Assembly (NCBI GenBank): GCA_023416735.1
Contig: JAEZGX010000040.1
Span: forward strand, 21,539-85,538
Source: Verrucomicrobiota bacterium
GTDB lineage: Bacteria > Verrucomicrobiota > Verrucomicrobiia > Opitutales > Opitutaceae
Direction of reading: 5' to 3'
DNA: 64,000 nt
The stretch's first letter is position 1. Each line of letters opens with the position of its first letter. Both the position numbers and the translations under genes were made by a program. The notes beneath the pieces were generated by a model. It was given only the letters and a program-made list of their open reading frames with translations. It did no database searches and was not told the origin of the DNA. Below, in pieces: positions 50,482-59,640 of this stretch.

Positions 50482-53400
50482 CAGACGGGGAGGTGGTTTC
50501 GTCGGGAAGCGGCACAACGATGCGGATCGTGGTGCCGTGTCCGGGAGAGCTGCGAAAGTGAAGGTCGCCGGCGATCTTGGTCGCGCGAGTGCGCAAGCCG
50601 CGGAGTCCGAAGTGATGAATGCTTTTCGAAAGCACGGCTTCCGGATCGAAGCCGACGCCATCGTCGGTAACGGCGAGCGCGACGGCTTGATCGCGGTATT
50701 CGAGTTCGACGGCGATGTGGCCGGGGGCGGCGTGGCGCACGGCATTGGTGATCGCCTCCTGGGCGATGCGCAGGAGATGGTGTTTGATTGTCGGCGGCAG
50801 GAACACGGGAGTGCCGGCGACGTTGATTGCGATAGCGGCGTCGCCCGGGTTGAGGAGCGAGGTGAGCTTGCGGAGGGCTTCGCCGAGTTCGGTGTCTTCG
50901 AGCAGCGGCGATTCCATGTCCCACACGGCGTGCTGCACCTCATGGCGGGTGAACGAGACCATGTTGCGCGCGACGTTGAGGCGCGAACGGACGTCGCCGG
51001 CCAGGGTGGGAAGTTTGAGCGTCGCATCCAGCTGGAGCATGAGCCCGCTCAGGCCCTGCTGCAGGCTGTCGTGGATCTCGCCGGCGAGCCGATCGCGCTC
51101 CGCGAGCGTGGCGGCGTTACGCGTCTCCGCGTTGAGCTTTTCCATCGTCGTTTTCAACTGGCTCGTCCGCTCCAGAACGAGTTGCTCAAGGGCGGCGTTG
51201 CGATGACGCGCGCGATGTCCGGACCAACGGACAATGCCGAGCACCGCGGTGAAGACCGCCAGGCCGTAGAGGCCATAAGCGGGCCACGTGCGATGCCATG
51301 GTGGAAAGATTTCGAAGTTGAACGAAGTGGGGGTGCCGATCGGTTTCTGATTTTCAACCATGCGCACCTCGATGCGGTAGCGACCTTCGCGCAGCTCGGG
51401 GAAACTCACGAACGAGCCGGAGCCGAGCGGCGACCATTCACCGGTTTGGTTGAGCCGGAATTCGTAGAGAGGCGAACGCGGCCAGGCATAGCTCCCGGAG
51501 AAAAACCGGAAGCTGAGGTTGTTTTGGGAGAAGGGGAGTTGGAGCGGAGCGGAATGGGCGCCGGGGTCGAGCAGCTCGCCGTTGGTGCGTCCGTCCACGA
51601 CGGATACAAGAATGGGCTGATGTGTTTGCCGCGTGGTGGTGGCTTGGCGCCGTTCGACGTGATAGAGCGAGCGGCCGGCGGAGAACCACACGTCGTTGCC
51701 GGGCAGGAGGTGCACGACGGGAAACTGGGCGTTGATGAGATCGAAAGTGGAGCTGTCGATTTCGTAGTCCTCGCCGTTCGGCGTGAACGTGACGACCCCG
51801 CGGTTGTGCGTGGCCCAGAGCGTGCCGGATTCGTCTTTTTGCACGCGAATGATCCAGTAGGGCGAACGGTCGAGGAGCTGGCGAAGGTCGACGGCGTCGA
51901 AGAATGTTTCGGTGCGGTCGTCGAAGAAGGCGCGCAATCCGGGCGGCCCAGAGAGCACGATGGTATCGTCAACGATGCCGACGTTGACCCAGCGGGGTTC
52001 GGTCCATGGGAAGTCTTCGAAGATGCGGAGCTTCATCGTGCCGTCTTGCAGGGCGAGACGAGCGATGCGGTTGGCACCGAGTTCGATCCAGACGGAGCGC
52101 CTGCCCTCGTGGACGACCGTGGGGAAACCGACGCCGGCAATGCGCGGAGCGCATTCCGACCATTGGCCGTTCGACCAACGCAGGACGGCGATTTCCTTTT
52201 CGCCGATCGCGAAGCAGAGATCGTCACCGATCATGGCGAGGTTGCCGACCTCGGTTTGGGCGACACGTGTGTAAGTGCCGTCGGCGGCGAGGGAGAAAAC
52301 GCCGCTCGAATTGCCGACGAGCATGCGAGACCCTTTGGCGGCGAGGGTCCAGGCGCCGGTGGGGAGGCGATTTTTTACCGGAGCAAAATGGCTGGGGGTG
52401 TCGGGGGTCTCGGGCACGGCTTCGAACAGCTCACCTGCGGACGCGATATAGAGCCGATCTTCGCAACGAAGAACGGTGGGCCATGAAAGCGAGAGACCGA
52501 GCCGCTGGCCGAACGCGGTCACGGCGCTGCGATAGAGGACTTTTTCGATGGAGTCCTCGGTGGCGACCCATAACACGCCGGGTTCGCGGGTCTCGAGATC
52601 GATGATACGCAGGTATTGCGGCGTCGTGAGCGCGTTGAGCAATTCGCCTGCGGGCGTGAAGATGAACAGCCCTTGGCCGTTGATGGCGACGGCGATGCCG
52701 CCGTCGACGAGGTGCTCAAGGGCGATCACGCGCCCGGTGAGACGATGCGATTGCTGGACCGGCCACGGCGTGGCGCGCCGGCCATCGAAGGTGAAGAGCT
52801 CGCCGTTGCGGGCCGCGATCAGCACGTGGGTCTCATCGAGTTCGGTTGCGTGATCGACTGCGACGCCGCCGAACGAGGTGCCCTCGATGCGCCGAAGCGT
52901 ATTGTGCGCGAGATCGATGTGATGAATCGGCTGCCCATGGGCCGAGACGTAGGCTTCGTCGCCGATCGCGAAGATCGTGGTGATGCCGGAGAGGGTGAAG
53001 TATCGGGTCTCTTGGGAGGCGAAGTCGTGGTAGACGACACCATTCCAGCCGGTGAAATAGACGCCTTTCGCGGTGGCGAAGGCGTCGGTGAATGAGGTGG
53101 TGAGAGCCCATTTAGGAGCATCGGCGGGCACGATCGGATGCGCATGAAGCCGGCCGTCGGCGGCGATTTTTGCGGTCCCCCACGAGCCCAAGCCGCTGTA
53201 GTAAGCGCGGCCATCGGGAGCTTGCACGACCTGCGCCATGTCGACACGACGAGGATCACCCTTCACGGCAAGGTCCAGCCAGACGGTGTCGTTCAATACA
53301 GCGTAGAAACCTGCGTAGATGACGGCGAGGCGGCCGAAAGAGTCGAAGCCGAGGCGCGCGCCGCGCGGAATCTCACCGACTTCTTCGAGCGGATACGAGC

Positions 53401-53587
53401 GAGTGAAAGGAAGGCCGCGAACGTTGGGGACTTTCTGGGCAGCGGGATCGGCGGCCGAGGTGGCGCCGGCGCACAGCGCAAGCAGGAGCGCGCCAAGCAC
53501 GGCGCGACCGCGGGGTGGACGTGGGCACGGCGGGAAGCCGCAGCGCGCGGGTCCACGAAAAAGGTGGAGGAGTTCGTCCCAGCGCAT
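50459..53587 (-). CDS. Hybrid-input sensor histidine kinase: periplasmic beta-propeller, Y_Y_Y and HisKA_3 domains
   Basis: 1042 residues. A signal/anchor (RAVLGALLLALCAGATSA) precedes a periplasmic region of about 650 residues made of propeller blades (PDGRAYYSGLGSWGTAKIAA, DESGTLWATHNRGVVTFTPN). A Y_Y_Y domain (LYEFRLNQTGEWSPLGSGSF) follows, then one membrane helix (YGLYGLAVFTAVLGIVRW). The cytoplasmic part has the HisKA_3 box AERDRLAGEIHDSLQQGLSG (phospho-His) and ATPase blocks (ITNAVRHAAPG, DDGVGFDPE, FGLRGLRTRA). This build senses oligosaccharides in the periplasm in Bacteroidetes and Verrucomicrobia. It is divergent from the TonB receptor gene, 279 bp away, and overlaps its regulator gene. 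Confidence 0.93.
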   Translation of the reverse strand: MRWDELLHLFRGPARCGFPPCPRPPRGRAVLGALLLALCAGATSAADPAAQKVPNVRGLPFTRSYPLEEVGEIPRGARLGFDSFGRLAVIYAGFYAVLNDTVWLDLAVKGDPRRVDMAQVVQAPDGRAYYSGLGSWGTAKIAADGRLHAHPIVPADAPKWALTTSFTDAFATAKGVYFTGWNGVVYHDFASQETRYFTLSGITTIFAIGDEAYVSAHGQPIHHIDLAHNTLRRIEGTSFGGVAVDHATELDETHVLIAARNGELFTFDGRRATPWPVQQSHRLTGRVIALEHLVDGGIAVAINGQGLFIFTPAGELLNALTTPQYLRIIDLETREPGVLWVATEDSIEKVLYRSAVTAFGQRLGLSLSWPTVLRCEDRLYIASAGELFEAVPETPDTPSHFAPVKNRLPTGAWTLAAKGSRMLVGNSSGVFSLAADGTYTRVAQTEVGNLAMIGDDLCFAIGEKEIAVLRWSNGQWSECAPRIAGVGFPTVVHEGRRSVWIELGANRIARLALQDGTMKLRIFEDFPWTEPRWVNVGIVDDTIVLSGPPGLRAFFDDRTETFFDAVDLRQLLDRSPYWIIRVQKDESGTLWATHNRGVVTFTPNGEDYEIDSSTFDLINAQFPVVHLLPGNDVWFSAGRSLYHVERRQATTTRQTHQPILVSVVDGRTNGELLDPGAHSAPLQLPFSQNNLSFRFFSGSYAWPRSPLYEFRLNQTGEWSPLGSGSFVSFPELREGRYRIEVRMVENQKPIGTPTSFNFEIFPPWHRTWPAYGLYGLAVFTAVLGIVRWSGHRARHRNAALEQLVLERTSQLKTTMEKLNAETRNAATLAERDRLAGEIHDSLQQGLSGLMLQLDATLKLPTLAGDVRSRLNVARNMVSFTRHEVQHAVWDMESPLLEDTELGEALRKLTSLLNPGDAAIAINVAGTPVFLPPTIKHHLLRIAQEAITNAVRHAAPGHIAVELEYRDQAVALAVTDDGVGFDPEAVLSKSIHHFGLRGLRTRATKIAGDLHFRSSPGHGTTIRIVVPLPDETTSPSDAKHHAS

Positions 53588-53691
53588 CGATCGAGACGGT
53601 CAGCGTGGGTGCGGCGCGGGGACACGTAAAGTTGTTTTGCTGACGGCAGCGGTTGTGTAACAAATTTATGAATACATCGTTCCGCGCAAAA

Positions 53692-53720
53692 TATGACTTA
53701 GGTCATAGCGCTGGTATGAC
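53692..53720. promoter_or_regulatory. TATGAC inverted and direct repeats upstream of the TonB receptor (candidate regulator site)
   Basis: TATGAC-TTAG-GTCATA is a 16-bp palindrome (53692-53707), followed by a third TATGAC half-site at 53715, 23 bp from the first. It lies in the divergent region between the sensor kinase and the TonB receptor, 147 bp before the receptor ATG. The spacing suits a LuxR-type dimer; the neighbouring regulator is the natural candidate. Confidence 0.45.
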
Positions 53721-53866
53721 CACTGTGGAATTGAGCCGGTCGGCGGGGTGGCGCGTGTTTTCGGCTACTTGTCCGCAAATGGCTTTGCGGGCCGGTTCGT
53801 CCGCTTTCGACCCCACTGCACTCCTGCAGTCGCGAGCGCGGACAAATGCTCGACCTCACCAAACCC

Positions 53867-56800
53867 ATGAAGAACCGAATTCAGACCACCGGCATCGCCG
53901 TCGCGGCGTTGGCCGTGTTGCCGGCGATGTTCGCGCAGGTCGCTCCGTCTTCGGCATCCACGCTGGATGCCGACGACGATGTCGTCCTGCTCTCGCCGTT
54001 CGAAGTCCGTGCGGAATCGGACACCGGATATCAAGCGACGCAAACCCTTGCGGGTTCGCGCATCAATACGCGCCTCGAAGACGTAGGCTCCGCCATCACC
54101 GTCGTCACGGCCGAGTTCCTGCGGGACGTCGGTGCGACGGACAACAAGAGCCTGCTGATGTATACCACGAACACCGAAGTCGGTGGTCCGCAGGGCAACT
54201 TCCGCGGTTCGTCGGGCGGTCAGAGCGAAGACGAGAGCGGACGTTTCACCAATCCGAACGGCAACACGCGTGTCCGCGGTCTCACCTCCGCCGACAACAC
54301 CCGCAACTTCTTCGCGTCGGACATTCCGTGGGATGGCTACAATGTCGACCGCGTCGACATGCAACGCGGTCCGAACTCGATCCTCTTCGGTTTGGGCAGT
54401 CCGGCCGGTATCATCAATGCTTCGACAAAGACCGCGCAGCACAGGGACTTTCGCGAAATCGATTTCCGTTTTGGTTCCTACGGCACGAATCGTGTCACGT
54501 TGGACATCAACCAGAACATCCTTCCGGGCGAGCTCTCGGTGCGGTTGAACCTTCTGCGCAACGACGAGCAATATCGCCAGGATCCGGCTTACAGCCTCGA
54601 TCGCCGGTTGTTCGCGACGCTGCGTTACGACCCGAAGTTCCTCAGCCGCGGCGAGCACCAGACGACGCTGAAGGTGAACTTCGAAAAGGGCGAAATCGAC
54701 AGCAACAATCCCCGCACGATCACCCCGCGTGACCAGATCACGCAGTGGTGGGACGCGCTGAACAAGCAGGGTTACAACCCGACGCTGGTCCAGAACAGCG
54801 GCTGGTTCTACGACGCCAACGGCGTGCCTTATCGCCACCCGAACGCCGGTCAGTTCAACCGCAACTGGACGGACAACATTCCGAACAATCCGGCCACCGG
54901 TCTCCCGTGGACGCCGGCCGAGGCGGGACATGCGCTCCCCAACAACGGTTCGGCGAATCCGAATTATTCGCCGTGGCTGGGCGCTCCTGTCATGTATGGC
55001 GGCCTCTGGCTCCAGGTGAACCCGGGGGAGAGCTTCCCGTATTATGCTTCAATGCCCGAGTATAAGAACATCCGCGGCATCAATGCGAACGGAGCCATCG
55101 ACGGTTCCCTGGGCCTGCCCTATGCGCGCCGCGTGACGGTGGCGAACACGGCCTACTGGGCCGAGCGCGCGACGCCGGCTGAAGGTGCGAAGTATCAAAA
55201 CTTCGGCGTGTGGAAGGCCAGAACCCTTTCCGACGCTTCCGTCTTCGATTTTTACAACAACCTGATCGACGGCGACAACAAGCAGGAGTGGCAGACCTTC
55301 GATAATCTCAACGCCTCGCTCAGCCAGACCTTCTTCAATAACAAGTTTGGTTTCGACCTGTCTTACGACCACCAGAGCATCGAGCGCGGACAATATTCGT
55401 TCGACGGTGCGGGTGTGCTGTATGTCGATATCAACACGCATAACATCGACGGGACGCCCAATGCCAACTTCGGCCGCCCGTATATCGAAACGAATTACAC
55501 TTACGGCAACAGCCGTTATAATAGCGATCGCGACGCCGCTCGCGTGACGGCTTTCGTCGATCACGATTTCAATCGCGATCGCACAGGCGGTTTCCTGCGC
55601 AAGCTCCTCGGCCGTCACACGCTGACCGGTCTCCTGAGCACGGAAGACTGGAGCTACGACCAGCGTAACTTCTCCCGCTACGGCACGCCGGACGAGTTCG
55701 CGCCCCTCGTGGCCAACCGCGGCAGCGCTTGGTATGTCGGTTCCAGCGATCGGGCGGCTCCGACGACCATCTATCTCGGTCAGTCCCTCAAGGATGCCGG
55801 TAGCGCCAGCGGAGCCAACATCGCTCGCGCTCAAGGCAAGCTGCAGATGCCCTCGAACGTGGCCTGGCACTGGTTCGATTCGACCTGGAATGCTTCGAAT
55901 GTGAATCCGGCCGATCCGTGGACGAATCCGTATAACGGTGCGACCTCCACGCAGTCCGAGAATCCGGCCAACTACGCCGGCTGGTCCGTTCGGAATGTGG
56001 AGATCATGAATGCCGAAGCGGGCGATCAGGATTTCCTGACCCGCGGAGCGACTCTCAACCAACGCGAAGTCACCTCCACCGCCGGTGCGTGGCAGGCTTA
56101 TCTGTGGGATGGCGCGCTCGTCGGCCTCTACGGTATTCGCGAGGACCGCGTTCGTTCGTGGGCGCTTGAAGGCCCGCGCGACAGCGTATATGACCGGGTG
56201 GACTTCTCCAGATATACGCTGGATGGAAGGACGTCGCAGCTTTATACGGGCAAGACCAAGAGCTGGAGCGCGGTGGCGAAGCTGAACAAACTCGCGGGCC
56301 GTTATGCCGATTGGGCGCCGCTGAATGTCAGCTTGTTCTATAACAAGTCCGACAACTTCCAGGTCACGGGAGCCCGCAACGACCTCTATGGTCAGCCGCT
56401 CGCGCCTCCGTCGGGCGAGACCGAAGACGTGGGTATCATGCTCTCCACGAAGGACGATCGTTTCTTCCTGAAGGTGAACAAATACGAGACCACGGTTAAG
56501 AATGCCGGCAACTCGAGCATCAACAGCTACCTCTGGTATTTGATGGGCGGGGACAACTTCATCACCCGTTTGGAGTCCCGCGCCGATGCTTATCAATATC
56601 ACCTGCGGACGCGTGACGACTTCCGCTCGATCAACTTCCTGGACGATGCCGATCCTCGGGAAGGCGGCTCGTGGGGCTGGTATTACACCACGCGCCCGGG
56701 CGAAACCGAAGAGCACGCCACGCTCACGCGCATGGCTGCGGTTGCTGGCTGGCGCGATCTGACCACCAAGGAGCCGATCCAGAAGATCCTCCAGGCATGG

Positions 56801-57736
56801 GGTTATCCGGAGCTGAATCAAAATCCGCTGACCCAGACCGCGCAGGCTAGTCCGACAAACCTCGTCGCCAACTTCCAAGCGACGGAGGATCAGATCTCCA
56901 AGGGCTGGGAAGTCGAATTCACCGCGAACCCGACGAAGAACTGGCGCTTCACACTCAATGCGTCGGAGACCAAGGCCTCGCGCAGCAACGTTGGTGGCGC
57001 GGCGCTGACGGAGTTCGTGACCTACGCCAATGAGTATCACAACAAGCGTTACGTGCCGGTGAGCGGCCCGGGCGCGGGTGTGATTTCGGTGGCGGACGGT
57101 CTCTATAGCGACGGCACGCCTGGGCCGACCTATCACTTCCGCGAGGCGACTGCGGAGGAGATTGCGGCCGATCGCGCGAACATCGACTCGACCGGTTCCG
57201 GCACGGTGAACACGACCTTCGGCGGCATCGGCAACTTCCCGACGTGGAGCGGCGGCGGTGGCCGCAACGGCTCGATGGTGAGCTGGAATAGTAACTTCTA
57301 TTCCAAATACCTCCTCCTCAAGTTGCAGGAAGGCGCCAATACGCCTGAGCTCCGCCGCTGGCGCGTGAACTTCGTGACGAATTACAACTTCACCGAAGGG
57401 ATGCTCAAGGGCGTGAACATCGGTGCCGGTTATCGCTGGCAGGACAAGATCGCCATCGGCTATCCGGTGGTCGAGATCCAGGGTGGCAGCACCGAGGAAA
57501 TCGGGTTTGACACGAACAATCCTTACTTCGGACCGACGCAGGACGCGATCGATCTGTGGATTGGTTACGAGCGTCGCCTGACCTCCAAGATCAACTGGCG
57601 CATTCAGCTCAACGTCCGGAACCTCGGCGACGGCAAGAAGCTGATCCCGCTGTCGACGCAGTATGACGGCTCCGTGGCCGCGTGGGGCATCGCACCCTCG
57701 CAGTCCTGGACCGTGACGAACACGTTCTCGTTCTAA
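53867..57736 (+). CDS. TonB-dependent outer-membrane receptor (Opitutaceae type)
   Basis: 1289 residues with a signal peptide (MKNRIQTTGIAVAALAVLPA). The mature N-terminus DADDDVVLLSPFEVRAESDT serves as the TonB-box region, and GYQATQTLAGSRINTRLEDV leads into the plug (AITVVTAEFLRDVGATDNKS, RVDMQRGPNSILFGLGSPAG). The rest is the 22-strand barrel, ending in VTNTFSF with the terminal aromatic required for assembly. It imports oligosaccharides or chelates using TonB energy. It prefers C-ending and CGT/GGT codons, unlike the G-ending bias of its neighbours, suggesting strong expression. It is divergent from a sensor kinase. An upstream in-frame ATG (53846) adds only seven residues. Confidence 0.95.
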   Translation: MKNRIQTTGIAVAALAVLPAMFAQVAPSSASTLDADDDVVLLSPFEVRAESDTGYQATQTLAGSRINTRLEDVGSAITVVTAEFLRDVGATDNKSLLMYTTNTEVGGPQGNFRGSSGGQSEDESGRFTNPNGNTRVRGLTSADNTRNFFASDIPWDGYNVDRVDMQRGPNSILFGLGSPAGIINASTKTAQHRDFREIDFRFGSYGTNRVTLDINQNILPGELSVRLNLLRNDEQYRQDPAYSLDRRLFATLRYDPKFLSRGEHQTTLKVNFEKGEIDSNNPRTITPRDQITQWWDALNKQGYNPTLVQNSGWFYDANGVPYRHPNAGQFNRNWTDNIPNNPATGLPWTPAEAGHALPNNGSANPNYSPWLGAPVMYGGLWLQVNPGESFPYYASMPEYKNIRGINANGAIDGSLGLPYARRVTVANTAYWAERATPAEGAKYQNFGVWKARTLSDASVFDFYNNLIDGDNKQEWQTFDNLNASLSQTFFNNKFGFDLSYDHQSIERGQYSFDGAGVLYVDINTHNIDGTPNANFGRPYIETNYTYGNSRYNSDRDAARVTAFVDHDFNRDRTGGFLRKLLGRHTLTGLLSTEDWSYDQRNFSRYGTPDEFAPLVANRGSAWYVGSSDRAAPTTIYLGQSLKDAGSASGANIARAQGKLQMPSNVAWHWFDSTWNASNVNPADPWTNPYNGATSTQSENPANYAGWSVRNVEIMNAEAGDQDFLTRGATLNQREVTSTAGAWQAYLWDGALVGLYGIREDRVRSWALEGPRDSVYDRVDFSRYTLDGRTSQLYTGKTKSWSAVAKLNKLAGRYADWAPLNVSLFYNKSDNFQVTGARNDLYGQPLAPPSGETEDVGIMLSTKDDRFFLKVNKYETTVKNAGNSSINSYLWYLMGGDNFITRLESRADAYQYHLRTRDDFRSINFLDDADPREGGSWGWYYTTRPGETEEHATLTRMAAVAGWRDLTTKEPIQKILQAWGYPELNQNPLTQTAQASPTNLVANFQATEDQISKGWEVEFTANPTKNWRFTLNASETKASRSNVGGAALTEFVTYANEYHNKRYVPVSGPGAGVISVADGLYSDGTPGPTYHFREATAEEIAADRANIDSTGSGTVNTTFGGIGNFPTWSGGGGRNGSMVSWNSNFYSKYLLLKLQEGANTPELRRWRVNFVTNYNFTEGMLKGVNIGAGYRWQDKIAIGYPVVEIQGGSTEEIGFDTNNPYFGPTQDAIDLWIGYERRLTSKINWRIQLNVRNLGDGKKLIPLSTQYDGSVAAWGIAPSQSWTVTNTFSF

Positions 57737-57743
57737 TCGATTC

Positions 57744-57769
57744 ACCACCCGGTGCACTCGCCGGGTGGT
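57744..57769 (+). terminator. Terminator of the TonB receptor gene
   Basis: ACCACCCGG pairs with CCGGGTGGT around TGCACTCG, 7 bp past the stop codon. It is followed by TGGTTAG with a short T content. Confidence 0.7.
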
Positions 57770-57791
57770 TGGTTAGGGGCTAGTCAGTCAG

Positions 57792-57836
57792 AAAAAAGGG
57801 GCGCCTCCGTTGGTTCCGGAGGCGTCCATTTTTTTT
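57792..57836. terminator. Bidirectional Rho-independent terminator
   Basis: CGCCTCCG pairs with CGGAGGCG. The stem is flanked by AAAAAA on the left and TTTTTTTT on the right, so it works on both strands. It terminates read-through from the receptor gene and from the minus-strand gene ending at 57889. Confidence 0.85.
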
Positions 57837-57888
57837 GGGGAGGGGCGAGCCGCCGTGCGAGTGGGCAGACGCTTTGAAGCGAGCAGGA

Positions 57889-58059
57889 TCAGCGGGCTTT
57901 GTCCGGCTGAAGGGCGGCTGGAGGGGTGAACCAACGGCAGTCGGAATCGATGGAATGAACGCGTTTCGTGGTCGCAGGGCACCTGCACCAAATCCAGTCG
58001 GGATTTCCGCGAAGAGGTTCGGCGTAGCGGCAGTCGAGGCCGCAAGGCGCGAGTTGCAT
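57889..58059 (-). CDS. Small cysteine-rich protein
   Basis: About 56 residues from ATG 58059 (MQLAPCGLDCRYAEPLRGNP). Five cysteines occur as CxxxC, CxC and a single C (WIWCRCPATTKRV, SDCRWF), possibly a small zinc or iron-sulfur site. In-frame ATG codons at 58092 and 58170 would give 67 or 93 residues. The sequence is far more protein-like than the alternative frames here, yet I cannot name a family. It lies 153 bp downstream of the DUF899 gene on the same strand, behind a two-way terminator at its 3' end. Confidence 0.55.
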   Translation of the reverse strand: MQLAPCGLDCRYAEPLRGNPDWIWCRCPATTKRVHSIDSDCRWFTPPAALQPDKAR

Positions 58060-58212
58060 CGGGATGGGCGAAAGATGCAGGGACGGCTTCATGGCGGAAT
58101 GCCAAGGATGTTTACGCGCCGGAGTGAGGCAATCGTTGTGGCCACAGGAGGTGCGATCTAGAAGCCGCACCGATGCGCTTGATCGATTCTGCGAACCCTG
58201 CGCGGGTCGGCG

Positions 58213-58938
58213 TCAACCATAGGTCGGACGTTGAGGGTAGCCAGGGGGCGAGTCTTCCCAGTCTTCCTGACGACCGTAGGGAGTGATGTCGAGGAGGCTG
58301 TAGGAGTCGATGAGAGCTTCGACGCCGCGGCCGTAGGTCGAGTAGGTGTGATAGACGGTGTCGTCGAGTCTCAGAAAAACGCTGAGGCCGTGCGACTCGC
58401 CTTCGACTTGGTTGGGCGTCGCGGAGGCGAGCATGTCTGCTTTCGAACGAAAATTGTATTCCACCGGGCGAACGTTCTCGTCGAGGGTGACGTGGAAGTC
58501 GTAGTTGAAGTCGCTGCCGAAGGAAGAAAACCACGGTCGGCTCCAGCCACGTTGCTGGCGGTAGGTTTCGAGTTTTGCGAAGGGTGCGCGCGAGATCAGG
58601 ACGAACGTGGTGTCGCGCTCGGCGAGCAGGGAAAGGTCGCCGAGCGAATCGACGAAGCCGGTGCAACCGGGGCAGCCTTTTTCCCACGCGGGATCGAACA
58701 TGAAGTGATAAACGATGAGTTGGCGGCGGCCGTCGAAAAGTTCGAGGAGCCGGCGCGGACCGGAGGCGCCGTGGAAGACGTAGTCTTTTTCGAGGCGGAC
58801 CATCGGCAGCCGGCGACGTTCGGCGGCGAGCCGATCGCGGAGACGGGTGACTTCTTTTTCGCGGTGAAGGAGCTGGATGCGTTTCTCACGCCATTCGGCG
58901 CGAGACGCGATGGGCGGATGGGGAATCGGCGAGGACAT
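58213..58938 (-). CDS. DUF899 thioredoxin-like protein
   Basis: 241 residues. DUF899 proteins have a thioredoxin-like fold; here RQLIVYHFMFDPAWEKGCPG with CxxC-like GCPGCTGF near residue 90 is the hallmark. Conserved blocks DTTFVLISRAPFAKLETYRQ, WSRPWFSSFGSDFNYDFHVT and the ending YSLLDITPYGRQED also fit. Function is unproven, perhaps a peroxiredoxin-type or electron-transfer role. The ATG at 58938 (MSSPIPHPPIASRAEW) is chosen, since upstream codons add non-conserved residues. It is cytoplasmic. Confidence 0.92.
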   Translation of the reverse strand: MSSPIPHPPIASRAEWREKRIQLLHREKEVTRLRDRLAAERRRLPMVRLEKDYVFHGASGPRRLLELFDGRRQLIVYHFMFDPAWEKGCPGCTGFVDSLGDLSLLAERDTTFVLISRAPFAKLETYRQQRGWSRPWFSSFGSDFNYDFHVTLDENVRPVEYNFRSKADMLASATPNQVEGESHGLSVFLRLDDTVYHTYSTYGRGVEALIDSYSLLDITPYGRQEDWEDSPPGYPQRPTYG

Positions 58939-59190
58939 GGTGAGGGCGCGGGTTTTTACTCGGAGGACCTGCTGAATCGACGAGCGACGAATCCGCGGGA
59001 GGACAGGAAATCGCAGAATAAAGATGGATTCAGAGCCAGAAGGTCGCCCGACCATTCCCCTCAGCGGGTGAGCGATCCGCGAGCGTTTCCAACAAAACGC
59101 GCGCTATCTTGATGAACCACAGAGGCACAGAGAACCCAGAGAAGCCCGCTGCTTTTCGTCTGGGGTCTCGGAGTCTCCGTGGTTCTTCAG

Positions 59191-59562
59191 TCAGCGCGGA
59201 GCGGAGGCAGGCTCGAGGCTAAGTTCGGCCTGAAGTTTCTTGGGTAGTTTGGCGACAACGAGATCGTAGCTTCGGCGAATGTGGCGCTCGAGCTCGGCGG
59301 AAGAAAGCGCGAGGAGATCGCTGACCCGGACCCAGTGGCGCTTCGCACAATAGGGTGCCTGCGCGATGCCGTCGATTTCGGTGAGTTCCTCGAACTCGTC
59401 GGGCGTGCATTTGAACACCACGCCGTCGATCGTCTCGGCATCGAGGGCGAGGATCAGGAACATCTTGCCGGCGACCTTGAAGACGAGGCATTCGCCCCAC
59501 TGCTTCACCACGGTGGTGTGCGGGAGCGATAGCGCGAATTGGCGGAGAGCGGCGAGGCGCAT
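59191..59562 (-). CDS. MmcQ/YjbR family DNA-binding-like protein
   Basis: 123 residues, the usual length. The family markers are LRQFALSLPHTTVVKQWGEC near the N-terminus, LVFKVAGKMFLILALDA, VVFKCTPDEFEELTEIDGI and YCAKRHWVRVSDLLALSSAE. The fold is the CyaY-like alpha/beta sandwich, sometimes annotated as a double-wing DNA-binding motif. Its role is unknown. It lies between the DUF899 gene and the esterase gene, all on the minus strand, with gaps of 252 and 78 bp. Confidence 0.92.
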   Translation of the reverse strand: MRLAALRQFALSLPHTTVVKQWGECLVFKVAGKMFLILALDAETIDGVVFKCTPDEFEELTEIDGIAQAPYCAKRHWVRVSDLLALSSAELERHIRRSYDLVVAKLPKKLQAELSLEPASAPR

Positions 59563-59640
59563 GCTGCAGGCTGCAACGATGCGCCTCGCGAATCAAGCGA
59601 GCCGCCCGTGGCGATGGAGGGACGGGCGCCCGTCGTGCGA

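Noticed and set aside
50210..52486. A 758-codon open frame antisense to the sensor kinase, and a similar one opposite the Gfo/Idh/MocA gene (15194-16597).
   Set aside because: Glu/Gly/Arg-rich shadow translations of well-identified genes.
55049..57757. A 902-codon open frame antisense to the TonB receptor.
   Set aside because: No signal or domain pattern; the receptor frame is unambiguous and this one mirrors its codon bias.
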